DNA of 64,000 nucleotides from Natronorubrum aibiense (GCF_009392895.1 NZ_CP045488.1:310001-374000); one strand, 5' to 3'. Numbered from the stretch's first letter, positions 9,229 through 17,926 are shown. Program-made: numbers and translations. Notes: generated by a model from the sequence alone, not told the origin.

Positions 9229-9297
9229 CTGCTGTAACGATTTCCCGGCGCGCCCGCAAGCCGTCCTGTGGCCGCGCCGGGAAATGACTTACAGCAG
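9229..9297. terminator. Long inverted repeat between convergent genes
   Basis: Between the stop codons of mnhG (+) and the MFS gene (-) lies a 69-base inverted repeat. The left arm is TGCTGTAA, two bases, then ATTTCCCGGCGCG (9230-9252). The right arm is CGCGCCGGGAAAT, three bases, then TTACAGCA (9273-9296). That gives 21 paired bases (22 with the outer C-G) around one small internal bulge and a 20-base loop. The position suits a bidirectional terminator. There is no obvious T-run or target-site duplication. It could alternatively be a palindromic repeat element scattered in the genome. Confidence 0.6.
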
Positions 9298-9322
9298 ACC
9301 GTATGAGACGATTGGCGGGTAC

Positions 9323-10633
9323 TCACGCGCTCCGCGGGGCGAGGAGGTCGCCGTCCCCGATCGGCCGCGCGCCCGCGATGACGACCGCTGCAACGGCGAG
9401 CGCGACGACCGCACTGGCGAACAGCAACGGTGCGTAGCCGGTCGTCGTGGCGACGCCGGCGAAGGCGACGGGACCGAGCGTTCGACCGAGGAACGTCGTA
9501 CTATTGCGCAGACTCAACGCGCCGGCCAGATACTGACTGGTGACTCGGTCGCTCACCTCGGCGTCGACTGACGGCAACACGAGGCCGATCCCCGCGCCGA
9601 TGATCCCGGTGGCCGCCGCGATCGCGAGGACCGACGTGGCGAGCCACGCGACGGCGAGTCCGACCGCCAGACAGACGAACCCCACCGCGACGAGCGTCGC
9701 GTTCGTCGCGCGCCTCGCGAACCGTCCGTTCGCTGCCGAGACGACGACCGACACGCCCTCCGAGAGCAACAAGACGCCCCCAACGACAGCGGGCGTGAGT
9801 CCGTACGACCCGACCAGCAAGAACGGCACCGCCGTCAGGATGGCCCCGAACAACAGCAGTTCGGCCGCGAACGTCGCGAGGAACATCGCCAGCACGCTGC
9901 CCGTGCCGACCGCGGCGAGCACCCCTCGAGCGTAGCCCGTATCGAGGCTTATCGTCCCGTCAGCAGTGCCGCCGTCGGGGGCTGCCACTCGGTCGACTCC
10001 GGGCTCGGTGTCGTCCGTGCGGTCGCCCCGGTCGTCGCGGTCGGGGGCCTCGAGCACGCGCCAGGCGAGCACACCGAGCGGGACGGCAAGCAGGTACAGC
10101 AGGTAGGGGGCGTCCCACGAGATGGCGACGAGCACCCCGCCGACGACCGGAAAGATCGCCGCCCCGACCGACAGTACTGCGGTGTTGATCCCGAGGACGG
10201 CGTTTCGCTGTGCATCTTCGAAGGTGTCGCCGATGATGGTGACCGTCGCGACGAAGATGCCGGCCGAGGCCGTCCCCTGAACGATCCGCACGAGCAAGAC
10301 CGTGGTGAACGACGGTGCGACGACGATCACGCCGCCCGCGAGGCCGAAGACGACGAGGCTCGCGGCGAGGACGAGTCGCCGACCGAGCCGATCGGCCAGC
10401 GCGCCGATGAACGGCGAGAGGACGATTCCGGCGACGAAGTACGCGCTGATCAGCAGGCTGGCCGTCACCTCGCTGACGCCGAACGTGTCGCGAACGACTG
10501 GCAGGGTCGGACTGACCAGCGGCACCCCGAGCGGTGCCAGCAGCGTGCTCACAAGGACGATACGGACCGTCGGCGAATCCCACGGGATGCGCGTGTCGGT
10601 AGGTTCGGATGCGGTGGTAGTCGTCGTGTCCAT
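9323..10633 (-). CDS. MFS family transporter
   Basis: This 436-residue protein has twelve predicted membrane segments and the MFS loop motif GALADRLGRRLVLAA between segments 2 and 3. It resembles drug/metabolite efflux MFS proteins; the substrate cannot be told. A Pro/Asp-rich cytoplasmic loop (about residues 200-225) joins the two halves. A TATA-like box (complement of 10658-10666) lies 29 bases before the ATG at 10633. The gene is divergent from a winged-helix regulator, and palindromes lie in the shared upstream region, so the regulator probably controls this transporter. Confidence 0.88.
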   Translation of the reverse strand: MDTTTTTASEPTDTRIPWDSPTVRIVLVSTLLAPLGVPLVSPTLPVVRDTFGVSEVTASLLISAYFVAGIVLSPFIGALADRLGRRLVLAASLVVFGLAGGVIVVAPSFTTVLLVRIVQGTASAGIFVATVTIIGDTFEDAQRNAVLGINTAVLSVGAAIFPVVGGVLVAISWDAPYLLYLLAVPLGVLAWRVLEAPDRDDRGDRTDDTEPGVDRVAAPDGGTADGTISLDTGYARGVLAAVGTGSVLAMFLATFAAELLLFGAILTAVPFLLVGSYGLTPAVVGGVLLLSEGVSVVVSAANGRFARRATNATLVAVGFVCLAVGLAVAWLATSVLAIAAATGIIGAGIGLVLPSVDAEVSDRVTSQYLAGALSLRNSTTFLGRTLGPVAFAGVATTTGYAPLLFASAVVALAVAAVVIAGARPIGDGDLLAPRSA

Positions 10634-10657
10634 GATGTACTACCCGCTGTGCGAACT

Positions 10658-10666
10658 CCTATACTT
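10658..10666 (-). promoter_or_regulatory. TATA-like box of the MFS gene
   Basis: The reverse strand reads aagtatagg, centred about 29 bases before the ATG at 10633, consistent with a short-leader or leaderless transcript. Confidence 0.4.
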
Positions 10667-10698
10667 GATTTCCGAGACGAGTGTCCGACAACGAACGG

Positions 10699-10717
10699 TG
10701 TCTCACGTCGTGAGACA
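10699..10717. promoter_or_regulatory. Perfect 19-base palindrome, probable operator
   Basis: TGTCTCACGTCGTGAGACA has nine-base arms around one central base and lies between the divergent MFS and regulator genes, about 40 bases upstream of the MFS TATA box. Its symmetry and place suggest a binding site for the adjacent regulator. Confidence 0.6.
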
Positions 10718-10738
10718 GGATTAAGCCGGTGGGTGGTG

Positions 10739-10750
10739 TACCACGTGGTA
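10739..10750. promoter_or_regulatory. Second palindrome, probable operator near the regulator promoter
   Basis: TACCACGTGGTA is a perfect 12-base palindrome ending 25 bases before the GTG of the regulator, where its core promoter should be. Binding here could give autoregulation. Its sequence differs from the first palindrome, sharing only the central CACGTSG-like core. Confidence 0.45.
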
Positions 10751-10775
10751 ACAGGAGCCAAAGGGTGGCCGAGCC

Positions 10776-11618
10776 GTGACAGAGCACTTCCTCGACGAAC
10801 TCATCCGATACGACCGACGCGTTCGGCGCGACCAGCAGCGACGCGACCGCGACCCGTTTCCGGACACCGAAGCGATGATCGACATCGTCCGACACGGCGA
10901 CCTGTTGCGGGCGCTGCTGGCCGAGCCGCTCGAGCGACGCGACCTCGAGGCCGAACTCGAGGTATCGAAGGCGACGAGCCACCGGTTCGTGCGTTGGCTC
11001 GAGGAACACGGCTACGGCGAGCGCGTCGACGGGCGCTATCGGCTGACGGGCCTCGGACGGGTCGTCGCTGACGGCGTCTGCAAGTTCGAGGGGTACCTCC
11101 GGACTGCCCGACGGTTGGACCCGCTGTTCGAGTACATTTGTGAGGACCACGAGGAGTTCGTCATCGAACCGTTTGCCGACGCCACAGTAACCGTCGCCAC
11201 CCCCTCAGATCCCTACGCGCCGATTGCACGCTTCCTGTCACTCCTCCGCGAGAGCGAATCGTTCCGCGGATTCAACACGACGCATATGATCCCGCCTGGG
11301 GCCGAGGACTCCGCCGATCGGTTGCTCGAGGATCGAACCGCCGAACTCGTGTACGTTCCGGACGCCGTCGAGGCCCTTCGAGACGAATCGGACACCGCTC
11401 TCGCAACGGCCATCGACGAGGGTAACGTCGCCGTCCGAACGAGAGACGCCCTACCGTACGGCCTCGCGCTGTTCGACGACCGCGTCGGCATCGGCGGCTA
11501 CGACGAGGAAACCGGGACGATGCGAGTGTTCGTCGACACCGACGCCGCGATCGCCCGTGAGTGGGCGACCCGCGTGTTCGACTCGATCCGCGCCGACTCC
11601 AGACCTGTCTCGTCGTAA
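10776..11618 (+). CDS. Winged-helix transcriptional regulator with C-terminal DUF1724-like domain
   Basis: This 280-residue protein has an N-terminal winged helix-turn-helix (about residues 40-105; DLEAELEVSKATSHRFVRWL is the recognition region). The C-terminal domain (about 125-275) resembles the DUF1724 sensor common in haloarchaeal regulators, including VYVPDAVEAL and ALPYGLALFDDRVGIGGYDE. The start is a GTG at 10776. It is divergent from an MFS transporter, with two palindromes between them, and most likely represses or senses for that transporter. The ligand is unknown. Confidence 0.85.
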   Translation: MTEHFLDELIRYDRRVRRDQQRRDRDPFPDTEAMIDIVRHGDLLRALLAEPLERRDLEAELEVSKATSHRFVRWLEEHGYGERVDGRYRLTGLGRVVADGVCKFEGYLRTARRLDPLFEYICEDHEEFVIEPFADATVTVATPSDPYAPIARFLSLLRESESFRGFNTTHMIPPGAEDSADRLLEDRTAELVYVPDAVEALRDESDTALATAIDEGNVAVRTRDALPYGLALFDDRVGIGGYDEETGTMRVFVDTDAAIAREWATRVFDSIRADSRPVSS

Positions 11619-11659
11619 TGGTCACGACGATCAGCGAACAGGTGCCTGGCGCAGCTCAC

Positions 11660-12085
11660 TCACAGCTCGAACTCCCGCTCTCGCGTCCGTTTCTCGTAAC
11701 TCTCGCGTCGCCATTCCGCGGCGTCTTCGAGCGTCTCCGTCTCCAGCAGTCGCTCGAGTTTGCGTTCGAACTGCTCGTCGGTCAACTCGCCCGCGGCGTA
11801 CCGGTCGCGAAGCGTCTCGAGGGCACCGCGTCGCTCGGCGTCGGATTCCTCACTCGACGTCGACGCCGTGGTGTCCGTTTCAGTCTTCGAGTCGGTCGCC
11901 CAGTCGTCCCACCACTCCCGTCGGTCGGCTTCGTCGCCGAACAGCAGGGCGACCAGCGGGACGACGGCGATGTAGCCGACGAGCAACGCCGCGAGCCACC
12001 ACGACTGACCGGTGAACATCGCGCCGAGCCAGACCGCCGTCACGAGCATCGATGCGATTCCGGTCGCGTTTTCACGGACTCTCAC
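11660..12085 (-). CDS. SHOCT domain membrane protein
   Basis: This protein of about 141 residues has two membrane segments (SMLVTAVWLGAMF and WLAALLVGYIAVVPLVALLF), an acidic Ser/Thr linker, and a C-terminal SHOCT-type helical motif (LRDRYAAGELTDEQFERKLERLL). SHOCT is a short oligomerisation domain common in haloarchaeal membrane proteins. The frame is open much further upstream, but that part reads as a non-haloarchaeal composition and overlaps the end of the next gene. I chose the GTG at 12085; the start is uncertain. Function unknown. Confidence 0.7.
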   Translation of the reverse strand: MRVRENATGIASMLVTAVWLGAMFTGQSWWLAALLVGYIAVVPLVALLFGDEADRREWWDDWATDSKTETDTTASTSSEESDAERRGALETLRDRYAAGELTDEQFERKLERLLETETLEDAAEWRRESYEKRTREREFEL

Positions 12086-12236
12086 CCACGGGCTGCATCG
12101 CGCTGGCGTCCGGTCGACTCGAGCAGTCCCATACGCGTCCTGTTCGGCCGAAACCAGATATCGATTGAGTTGGTCGCGATTCGACAGCCCAGCGCGACCG
12201 CTCGTGACCGGTGTGGACAGCGGAGAAGAGCGCGTG

Positions 12237-14375
12237 TTACGCGAGCGTCTCGCCGAGTGCCTCGAGTGCGGCCGCACGAACGGCGTCGCGTTCGCCGGGC
12301 AGGAACTCGACGTGGCCGTCCTGACCGCCGACGACGCCGACGCCGGCGTTCGGCGCTGCAGTAGCGATCGCGTCACCGAGTTCGCGGACATCGACAGACT
12401 CCGTCGCTCGGACGTGGAGTTCGTCGTCGCCGATACCGAGAGTCACGAACGGCCCTTCGTCGCGCTGGCGACGGTGGAGCGCGTCCAGCAACAGCGTCGT
12501 CGTCGGGAAGTTGTACCGGTGGACGAACGCGTCGGTGTCGAGGACGGCGACCGTTACGCCGTCAACGGCTTCGATCTCTAAGTTCTCGCGAGCGGTCTCG
12601 AGTTCGGTCTCGAGTTTCGCGCGGAACTGTTCGGAGACGTGAGCGGCGAGGTTACCGTCTCGCGGCGCCGTCGCCTCACCGTCACCGAACAGCAGGTCGA
12701 TGATGAGTTCGCGTTTGTCCTTGTACGACTGGTAGTACGCCTGCAGGGCGACGGCTTCGCGGCGCTCGGAGACGGCCGTCTCGTCGTAGCCGGCGTCGGT
12801 TGCGAGGTCGACGTAGCTCTCGGGCGTGTCTTCCCAGTAGCTGACCGCTGGGAGGTGCTCGAGGTCGTCGCGAACGTCGTCGTTGATGTGAGCGGCGACG
12901 TTAGCGGCGAGTGCCGTTGACGTCAAATCCGAGACGTCGACGCCGTCGAGCGACGGGGCGACGGCGACCGAGACGGCGTCGGCGATCTCGTCGTCGGCGC
13001 GGCTGTCGTCGATGACGACCGTCTCGGCGTCGTACAGCGAGAGCAGGTCGTAGCTGTCGACGGACTCGGCTGTCGAGCCAGCGTCGACGAGGACGACCAG
13101 CGGCAGCTGCTCGCCGTGGCGGTCGAGCGCCTCGAGCATCGAGGTGACGTCGTTCGTCGCGGCGTCCATATCGTAGACGCGGCCGTCGAGCGGTCGGCGC
13201 TCGAAGTAGTGATACTCCGCATCGTCGCGGGTGTGTTTCTCGCGAATCAGCGGGAGGACGGCGCGTTCGATCGCCGCGCCGGCGACGTAGCCGTCGGCAG
13301 TCGCGCCGTGGCGGACGACGACCGGACGCGCTTCCATGACAGCGCGGCGGATCGCGGTCGCCGCGTCGCCGATCCCGTCTTCGACGGCCGTCACGGCGTC
13401 GTGGTCGGCCAGCAGGTCGACGTCGGCCGGTCGGGCCTCGCTCTCGAGTGCGCTCTCGAGTCGGTCGCGAACGGTCTCTCGAGCCTCGTCTTCGAGGATT
13501 TCGAGGGACTCGGTTTCGACCTGCAACTCGCCGTGATGGCGTTCGACCTCGCCCTCGAGGGCGACGACATCCTCGATTTCAACGGCGGGGTAGGCGCGAA
13601 CGCCAGCCTCTTTGAAGGCGGCGCATTCGACGGTCGCGGTTTCGTCACGAAGTTCGAAGACGGTCGGTCCGCTGGTCTGGCGAACGCCGGTGATCTCGCC
13701 CTCAAGGCGAACGACGCTGCCGACCTGCGAGTCGATCGTGTCGATCGTGGTTCGGTTCAACGACGGTTCGGACTCGGGTTCGGCGTCGGTTGTCGGCGTC
13801 GATGCAGCGGCGCTTTCGGTTGCGACGGAGCCGCTTCCGGCGGCGACGGTGTCCGACGCGCTCGGTGCGCCGGTGCCGTCGTCGGCTGCGGATTCGTCGG
13901 CGGCCGTCTGCAGGTCGCCAGCCTCGACGTCGTCTTGGGAGTCGTCAGCGGCTTCGGCGGCGGCTTCGTCGGCCGCTTCGTCGTTATCTTCGAACTCCTC
14001 GGGACGACGTTCGCCGTCGCCCGTATCGATCAGTTTGCCGCGGAACTCGCGTTCGCGCTGGCGGATCGACCAGCCGAGGTCGACGTTTCCGTTGTCTCGA
14101 ACGTCGAGGACCTGAACGTAGACGTCGTCGCCAGGCTCCCAGTCGAGACTCTCGAGTCGTTGGTCGAGTTCGCTTCGGTGCAACAGGCCGGTGACGTGAT
14201 CGCCGATGTCGACGAAGACGCCGAAGTCGGCGTAGCCGTCGACGGTTCCCCGATAGTAGCGGTTGGGGGTGAGCTGCGAGGGAGCGCTGCCGTGAAACTC
14301 GAATACAGCGTCCTCCTCGTGACTCTCGCAGATCTCGCCGTCAACGGGTGTGCCACAGATGATACAGTTACCCAT
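12237..14375 (-). CDS. DHH/RecJ-like protein with zinc motif, S1 and OB domains
   Basis: This 712-residue protein has, in order, an N-terminal zinc-ribbon-like motif (Cys4, Cys7, Cys16, His19), an S1 RNA-binding domain (about 40-105), a long acidic Ala/Asp-rich linker (about 120-205), an OB-fold (about 215-290), and a DHH phosphoesterase region with a DHHA1-like end (about 325-710). Haloarchaea encode several such RecJ homologues, implicated in replication (Cdc45-like) or nuclease functions. The DHH metal motifs are degraded here: the usual DxD-G motif reads HGATADGYVAG (356-366) and the DHH triad position reads VVIDDSRADDE (453-463). It may bind nucleic acid without being a nuclease. A TATA-like box (complement of about 14399-14407) lies about 28 bases before the ATG. 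Confidence 0.85.
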   Translation of the reverse strand: MGNCIICGTPVDGEICESHEEDAVFEFHGSAPSQLTPNRYYRGTVDGYADFGVFVDIGDHVTGLLHRSELDQRLESLDWEPGDDVYVQVLDVRDNGNVDLGWSIRQREREFRGKLIDTGDGERRPEEFEDNDEAADEAAAEAADDSQDDVEAGDLQTAADESAADDGTGAPSASDTVAAGSGSVATESAAASTPTTDAEPESEPSLNRTTIDTIDSQVGSVVRLEGEITGVRQTSGPTVFELRDETATVECAAFKEAGVRAYPAVEIEDVVALEGEVERHHGELQVETESLEILEDEARETVRDRLESALESEARPADVDLLADHDAVTAVEDGIGDAATAIRRAVMEARPVVVRHGATADGYVAGAAIERAVLPLIREKHTRDDAEYHYFERRPLDGRVYDMDAATNDVTSMLEALDRHGEQLPLVVLVDAGSTAESVDSYDLLSLYDAETVVIDDSRADDEIADAVSVAVAPSLDGVDVSDLTSTALAANVAAHINDDVRDDLEHLPAVSYWEDTPESYVDLATDAGYDETAVSERREAVALQAYYQSYKDKRELIIDLLFGDGEATAPRDGNLAAHVSEQFRAKLETELETARENLEIEAVDGVTVAVLDTDAFVHRYNFPTTTLLLDALHRRQRDEGPFVTLGIGDDELHVRATESVDVRELGDAIATAAPNAGVGVVGGQDGHVEFLPGERDAVRAAALEALGETLA

Positions 14376-14456
14376 CTACTCGAACCAAGCAGTTTCGCCC
14401 TAAAACGGTTGTCGAAATGCACTCGCCATTATTACACGGCGCGTGCGAACGATCGC

Positions 14457-14720
14457 TTACTCGAAAACCGGCGAGTCGTCCTCGAGTTTCTCGATGTCGC
14501 TGACGAGTTTCCGGACGTCTTCGGGGAACAACGACACCTGAATCTCGTTCCCGTCCTCGTCGTCGAAGACGAGTTTGACGCGCTTGTCGCCGAACTCGCG
14601 AGCCTCGGCGGACTCGACGTCGAACAGCTTGACCGTCGCCGACTTGTTCGTCGGTCCGACGTTCTTGATCGACCCCTCGTTTAGCTCTATCATGAACTCC
14701 TCGAGCGACAGTGTGAGCAT
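14457..14720 (-). CDS. Conserved haloarchaeal small protein
   Basis: This 87-residue acidic protein reads MLTLSLEEFMIELNEGSIKN at the start and VKLVFDDEDGNEIQVSLFPE in the middle. No membrane segment or cysteine motif is present. A second ATG at 14693 (MIELNEGSIKNVGP) is an equally possible start and has a gaggag before it. It is on the same strand as, and just upstream of, the DHH/RecJ-like gene, which has its own promoter. I do not recognise a function. Confidence 0.7.
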   Translation of the reverse strand: MLTLSLEEFMIELNEGSIKNVGPTNKSATVKLFDVESAEAREFGDKRVKLVFDDEDGNEIQVSLFPEDVRKLVSDIEKLEDDSPVFE

Positions 14721-14848
14721 ACCTCCAGTACGGCATCGGGATACAAAACGACGTGCATCGACGCCGACCGCGTTCCGGCGGTCGTTAGAAGTCGGTTCGA
14801 TCGCTCGCGCCTACTTTTAAGTCGCGTTCGGCCGAACTGGCGTACGCT

Positions 14849-15571
14849 ATGGAAATTACCTGGCACGGCCACTCGACGTGGCACGTCACCGTCGGAGAGA
14901 CATCGCTGTTGATCGATCCGTTCTTCGACAACCCGAAAACGGACCTCGAGCCGGACGATATCGACACGCCGGACTACGTGCTGTTGACACACGGCCATGC
15001 CGATCACATCGCTGACGCGGGGGCGTTCTCGGACGCCACGCTGGTCGCGACGCCGGAACTCGTCTCCTACTGTCAGGACGAGTTCGGCTTCGAGGACGCC
15101 GTCGGCGGGATGGGGATGAATATCGGCGGCACCGTCGAGTGTGGCGACGCGTTCGTGACGATGGTTCGCGCTGACCACACGAACGGGATCATGACCGAAA
15201 GCGACGCCAGCGGCGGCATGCCCGCCGGCTTCGTCATCTCCGATACGAAACCGACGCAGGTTAGCGATGAGGAGTCGACGACGTTCTACAACGCCGGCGA
15301 CACGTCGCTGATGACCGAGATGCGCGAGGTCGTCGGTCCGTATCTCGAGCCGGATGTCGCCGCCGTCCCGATCGGCGACCACTTCACGATGGGGCCGTGG
15401 CAGGCCGCCGTCGCCGTCGACTGGCTCGACGTCGATTACGCCATCCCACAGCACTACGATACGTTCCCGCCGATCGAACAGGATCCCGAGGAGTTCGAAC
15501 GCGAAGTCAAAGCGACGGGCAGCGACGCCGACGTCGTGATCGCCGAGGCCGACGAACCGTTCGAACTCTGA
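14849..15571 (+). CDS. UPF0173 family metal-dependent hydrolase (metallo-beta-lactamase fold)
   Basis: This 240-residue cytoplasmic protein belongs to the YtkL/UPF0173 group of metallo-beta-lactamase fold hydrolases. It begins [13 protein letters not shown], has the metal motif [14 protein letters not shown] (about residues 46-59), a further [10 protein letters not shown] and the C-terminal [15 protein letters not shown]. The physiological substrate of the family is not established. A TATA-like cttttaag lies about 33 bases before the ATG. Confidence 0.92.
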   Translation: MEITWHGHSTWHVTVGETSLLIDPFFDNPKTDLEPDDIDTPDYVLLTHGHADHIADAGAFSDATLVATPELVSYCQDEFGFEDAVGGMGMNIGGTVECGDAFVTMVRADHTNGIMTESDASGGMPAGFVISDTKPTQVSDEESTTFYNAGDTSLMTEMREVVGPYLEPDVAAVPIGDHFTMGPWQAAVAVDWLDVDYAIPQHYDTFPPIEQDPEEFEREVKATGSDADVVIAEADEPFEL

Positions 15572-15686
15572 GTCTGGGCCGTCGCTCGCTCCAGTCACCG
15601 ATTTTCCATGCGGTTCGCCTCGTGCCGATTGGCCGATACGACCACCAGTAACGTTTACACCACCGGGTGTGGACGTCTCGAGTGCG

Positions 15687-16082
15687 ATGACGAAAGCAGT
15701 CACCACCGTCTCCGAAGAGGGGTTCAGTTCGACGAACGAGATCCGCGAGTTCGAGACCACCATCGATCCGAACGGGGAAGAGGCACCCGACACGCTCGAG
15801 GCCCTGCTGGCGGCCTACGGCTCCTGTTACGTGCCGGCGCTGCGAGTCGGCGGCCAACAGCGCGGGGCCGACGACCTCGGAAAGATCGAAATCGAGACCA
15901 GCGGCGAACTCAACGACGACGACAAACTCGAGTCGATCGCGTTCGAAATCAACGTCGAGGCAGAGATCGACGACGACACCGCCGACGAGGTCGTCGAACG
16001 CGCCTTCGAACTCTGTAAGGTCCACGACGCGCTGAAAGACGAACTGCACGCCGAAACGACCGTCAACGCCGACGCCTTCTAA
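15687..16082 (+). CDS. OsmC family protein
   Basis: This 131-residue protein has the OsmC fold pattern: an N-terminal beta region, TLEALLAAYGSCYVPAL with the reactive Cys, and a C-terminal ELCKVHDALKDELHAET with the second conserved Cys. OsmC/Ohr proteins reduce organic hydroperoxides through these two cysteines. I chose the ATG at 15687; a GTG at 15669 is open in frame. An AT-rich gtttaca at 15651-15657 is about 31 bases upstream. Confidence 0.9.
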   Translation: MTKAVTTVSEEGFSSTNEIREFETTIDPNGEEAPDTLEALLAAYGSCYVPALRVGGQQRGADDLGKIEIETSGELNDDDKLESIAFEINVEAEIDDDTADEVVERAFELCKVHDALKDELHAETTVNADAF

Positions 16083-16330
16083 GTCGTCGGCTGTCACTGG
16101 GGACCGGCACACTCACAGACTGGGGCACAGTGTGCCGGCACTGACGGACAGCCGCCTGTCTGATACCGCCACCAATCGCCCTCGAGACTCGACAACAGGC
16201 CGAAATCCTGGCGTGTGATCGTGCCGCCTCGAGCGGGGGATGGGGCCGGCGGCGACCGATCAGTACGCTCGAGTGACAGTAATGTGCGGTGATCACAACC
16301 CACATATCCGACGATATCTTCGATTTGGGC

Positions 16331-17407
16331 ATGCAACGCCGACGCGGGGTGGGGGTCGTGATGGTGGCAGGGTTGCTCGTTTTATCGGGTTGTCTCGGCG
16401 GCGCTGGCGCGGATGAGGGCGCCGATACTACCGATATCGACGGACAACTCGAGGTCCACCACATCGACGTCGGGCAGGCCGATTCGACGCTGCTCGTGAC
16501 GCCCACTGGGGAGACGATACTGATCGATACGGGCGACTGGCGAGCGGACGGACAGGAAGTCATCGACTACCTCGAGACGCAGGATATCGACCGGATCGAC
16601 CACCTCGTAGCGACCCACGCTCACGCCGACCACATCGGCGGCCATGCGGCCGTTATCGAGCATTTCGAAGAGCACGGCGAGGGAGTCGGTGCAGTCTACG
16701 ATTCGGGTGTTGTCCACACGAGCCAGACCTATGAGGGCTATCTCGATGCCATCGAGGACCACGAGGTCACGTTGATTCAGGTTTCCGAGGGATACACACT
16801 GGATCTCGAGGACGAGCGCGTCGAGGCGACTGTGTTGAATCCACCTGAAAACGAGTCCGGGGTCGGCCTCGACGCCAACAGCGTCGCCCTCGCTGTCGAG
16901 TTCAGGTCGTTCTCCTACCTGACGACGGGCGACGTCGACGAAACGGCCGAACGGCGACTGCTCGAGACACACGACGACGGCCTCGCGGCCGACGCCTATC
17001 AGGCCGGCCATCACGGCTCCTCGACGTCGTCGACACTGCCGTTTCTCGAGCGAGTCGACCCCGAGATCGCCGTCATCTCGAGCCCACTCGAATCCCAGTA
17101 CGGCCACCCCCACGACGAGGTCCTCGAGTCGTTCGCCGAGCGCGGCATCGAAACGTACTGGACCGGCGTCCACGGCGACGTCGTCCTCACGACGGACGGC
17201 AACGACGTAGCCGTCACGGCAGAACGCGAGGCGACGGCCGACCCCGCGGCCTTGCTCGAGCGAAAACACGAGGCCCAGTCGCCGGACGACACGTCGAGTT
17301 CGTCGCTGTCGCCACCACGAGTAGCCGAGCGACCGCAGGCAGGTCCGGCAGCGACCACACCGTGGCCGGTGGTTGATACGGCAGTCACCCCTACTGTCGA
17401 CACATGA
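16331..17407 (+). CDS. Secreted ComEC-like metallo-beta-lactamase lipoprotein
   Basis: This 358-residue exported protein starts MQRRRGVGVVMVAGLL with a lipobox LVLSGC. It carries the soluble hydrolase domain also found at the C-terminus of ComEC: VHHIDVGQADSTLL, ILIDTGD, ATHAHADHIGGHAA (metal ligands), LTTGDVDETAE and AGHHGSSTS. The C-terminal 60 residues are Ser/Pro-rich. The last bases overlap the next gene, which encodes DUF3006; such pairs are common. In ComEC this domain is linked to DNA strand degradation, but a role in nucleic-acid handling for this lipoprotein is inference. Confidence 0.88.
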   Translation: MQRRRGVGVVMVAGLLVLSGCLGGAGADEGADTTDIDGQLEVHHIDVGQADSTLLVTPTGETILIDTGDWRADGQEVIDYLETQDIDRIDHLVATHAHADHIGGHAAVIEHFEEHGEGVGAVYDSGVVHTSQTYEGYLDAIEDHEVTLIQVSEGYTLDLEDERVEATVLNPPENESGVGLDANSVALAVEFRSFSYLTTGDVDETAERRLLETHDDGLAADAYQAGHHGSSTSSTLPFLERVDPEIAVISSPLESQYGHPHDEVLESFAERGIETYWTGVHGDVVLTTDGNDVAVTAEREATADPAALLERKHEAQSPDDTSSSSLSPPRVAERPQAGPAATTPWPVVDTAVTPTVDT

Positions 17408-17676
17408 CCGATTTCGACACCGCAGTCCTCGATCGGCTCGTCGACGACGAATGGGCCGTCCTGTTGCTCGAGGTCGACGGGACAGTGGTCGACGAACGCA
17501 CGCTCGCCGTCGAGCGACTGCCCGAAGACGGCCGCCACGAGGGAGCCGTGTTCGACGTCGACCTCGAGGGCGAGACACTTCGCGAGCTGACGTACCGATC
17601 GTCGGAGACGCGAGACCGGCGGCAAGCGATGCAAGAGCGGTTCGACCGACTCTCGGAGCGATTCGACGAAGAGTAA
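17404..17676 (+). CDS. DUF3006 domain protein
   Basis: This 90-residue acidic protein matches DUF3006: AVLDRLVDDEWAVLLLEVDG then LPEDGRHEGAVFDVDLEG. The C-terminal third is a charged helix. Its ATG overlaps the stop of the metallo-beta-lactamase lipoprotein (ATGA), so the two are almost certainly co-translated. DUF3006 is a small beta domain of unknown function often beside such hydrolases. Confidence 0.85.
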   Translation: MTDFDTAVLDRLVDDEWAVLLLEVDGTVVDERTLAVERLPEDGRHEGAVFDVDLEGETLRELTYRSSETRDRRQAMQERFDRLSERFDEE

Positions 17677-17881
17677 GTACGCGTTGTGGAGCCGACAGCG
17701 GAAGACCGAAGCAGGAGGGGGTGTGGGGTCGACCTAGTGGTGGTTCGGATGTGTGGGATGACACAACGACGGATGCCCTCCGATAGTTCGGTCAGGGTCC
17801 GCCGCAAATGGAGATTGTTCTGACGGGATGATAGCCGTGATGCCAACGTATGTTGGAACGCCGATTCGGTGGCGACTGTGG

Positions 17882-17926
17882 CTGTGTCTCCCCACACAGG
17901 ACGGCTCGTCGCGTCGAGAGACGCGA
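17882..17926 (+). ncRNA. Tandem hairpins in the leader of the gamma carbonic anhydrase gene
   Basis: Two perfect stem-loops occur just before the gene. The first is CTGTGT, six-base loop, ACACAG (17882-17899). The second is TCGCGTC, GAGA loop, GACGCGA (17909-17926), a GNRA tetraloop. They suggest a structured 5' leader. No known riboswitch class is recognised. Confidence 0.35.

Noticed and set aside
13116-14684. 522-codon plus-strand frame opposite the DHH/RecJ-like gene
   Set aside because: The minus-strand product has recognisable zinc, S1, OB and DHH parts; the plus-strand frame has none.
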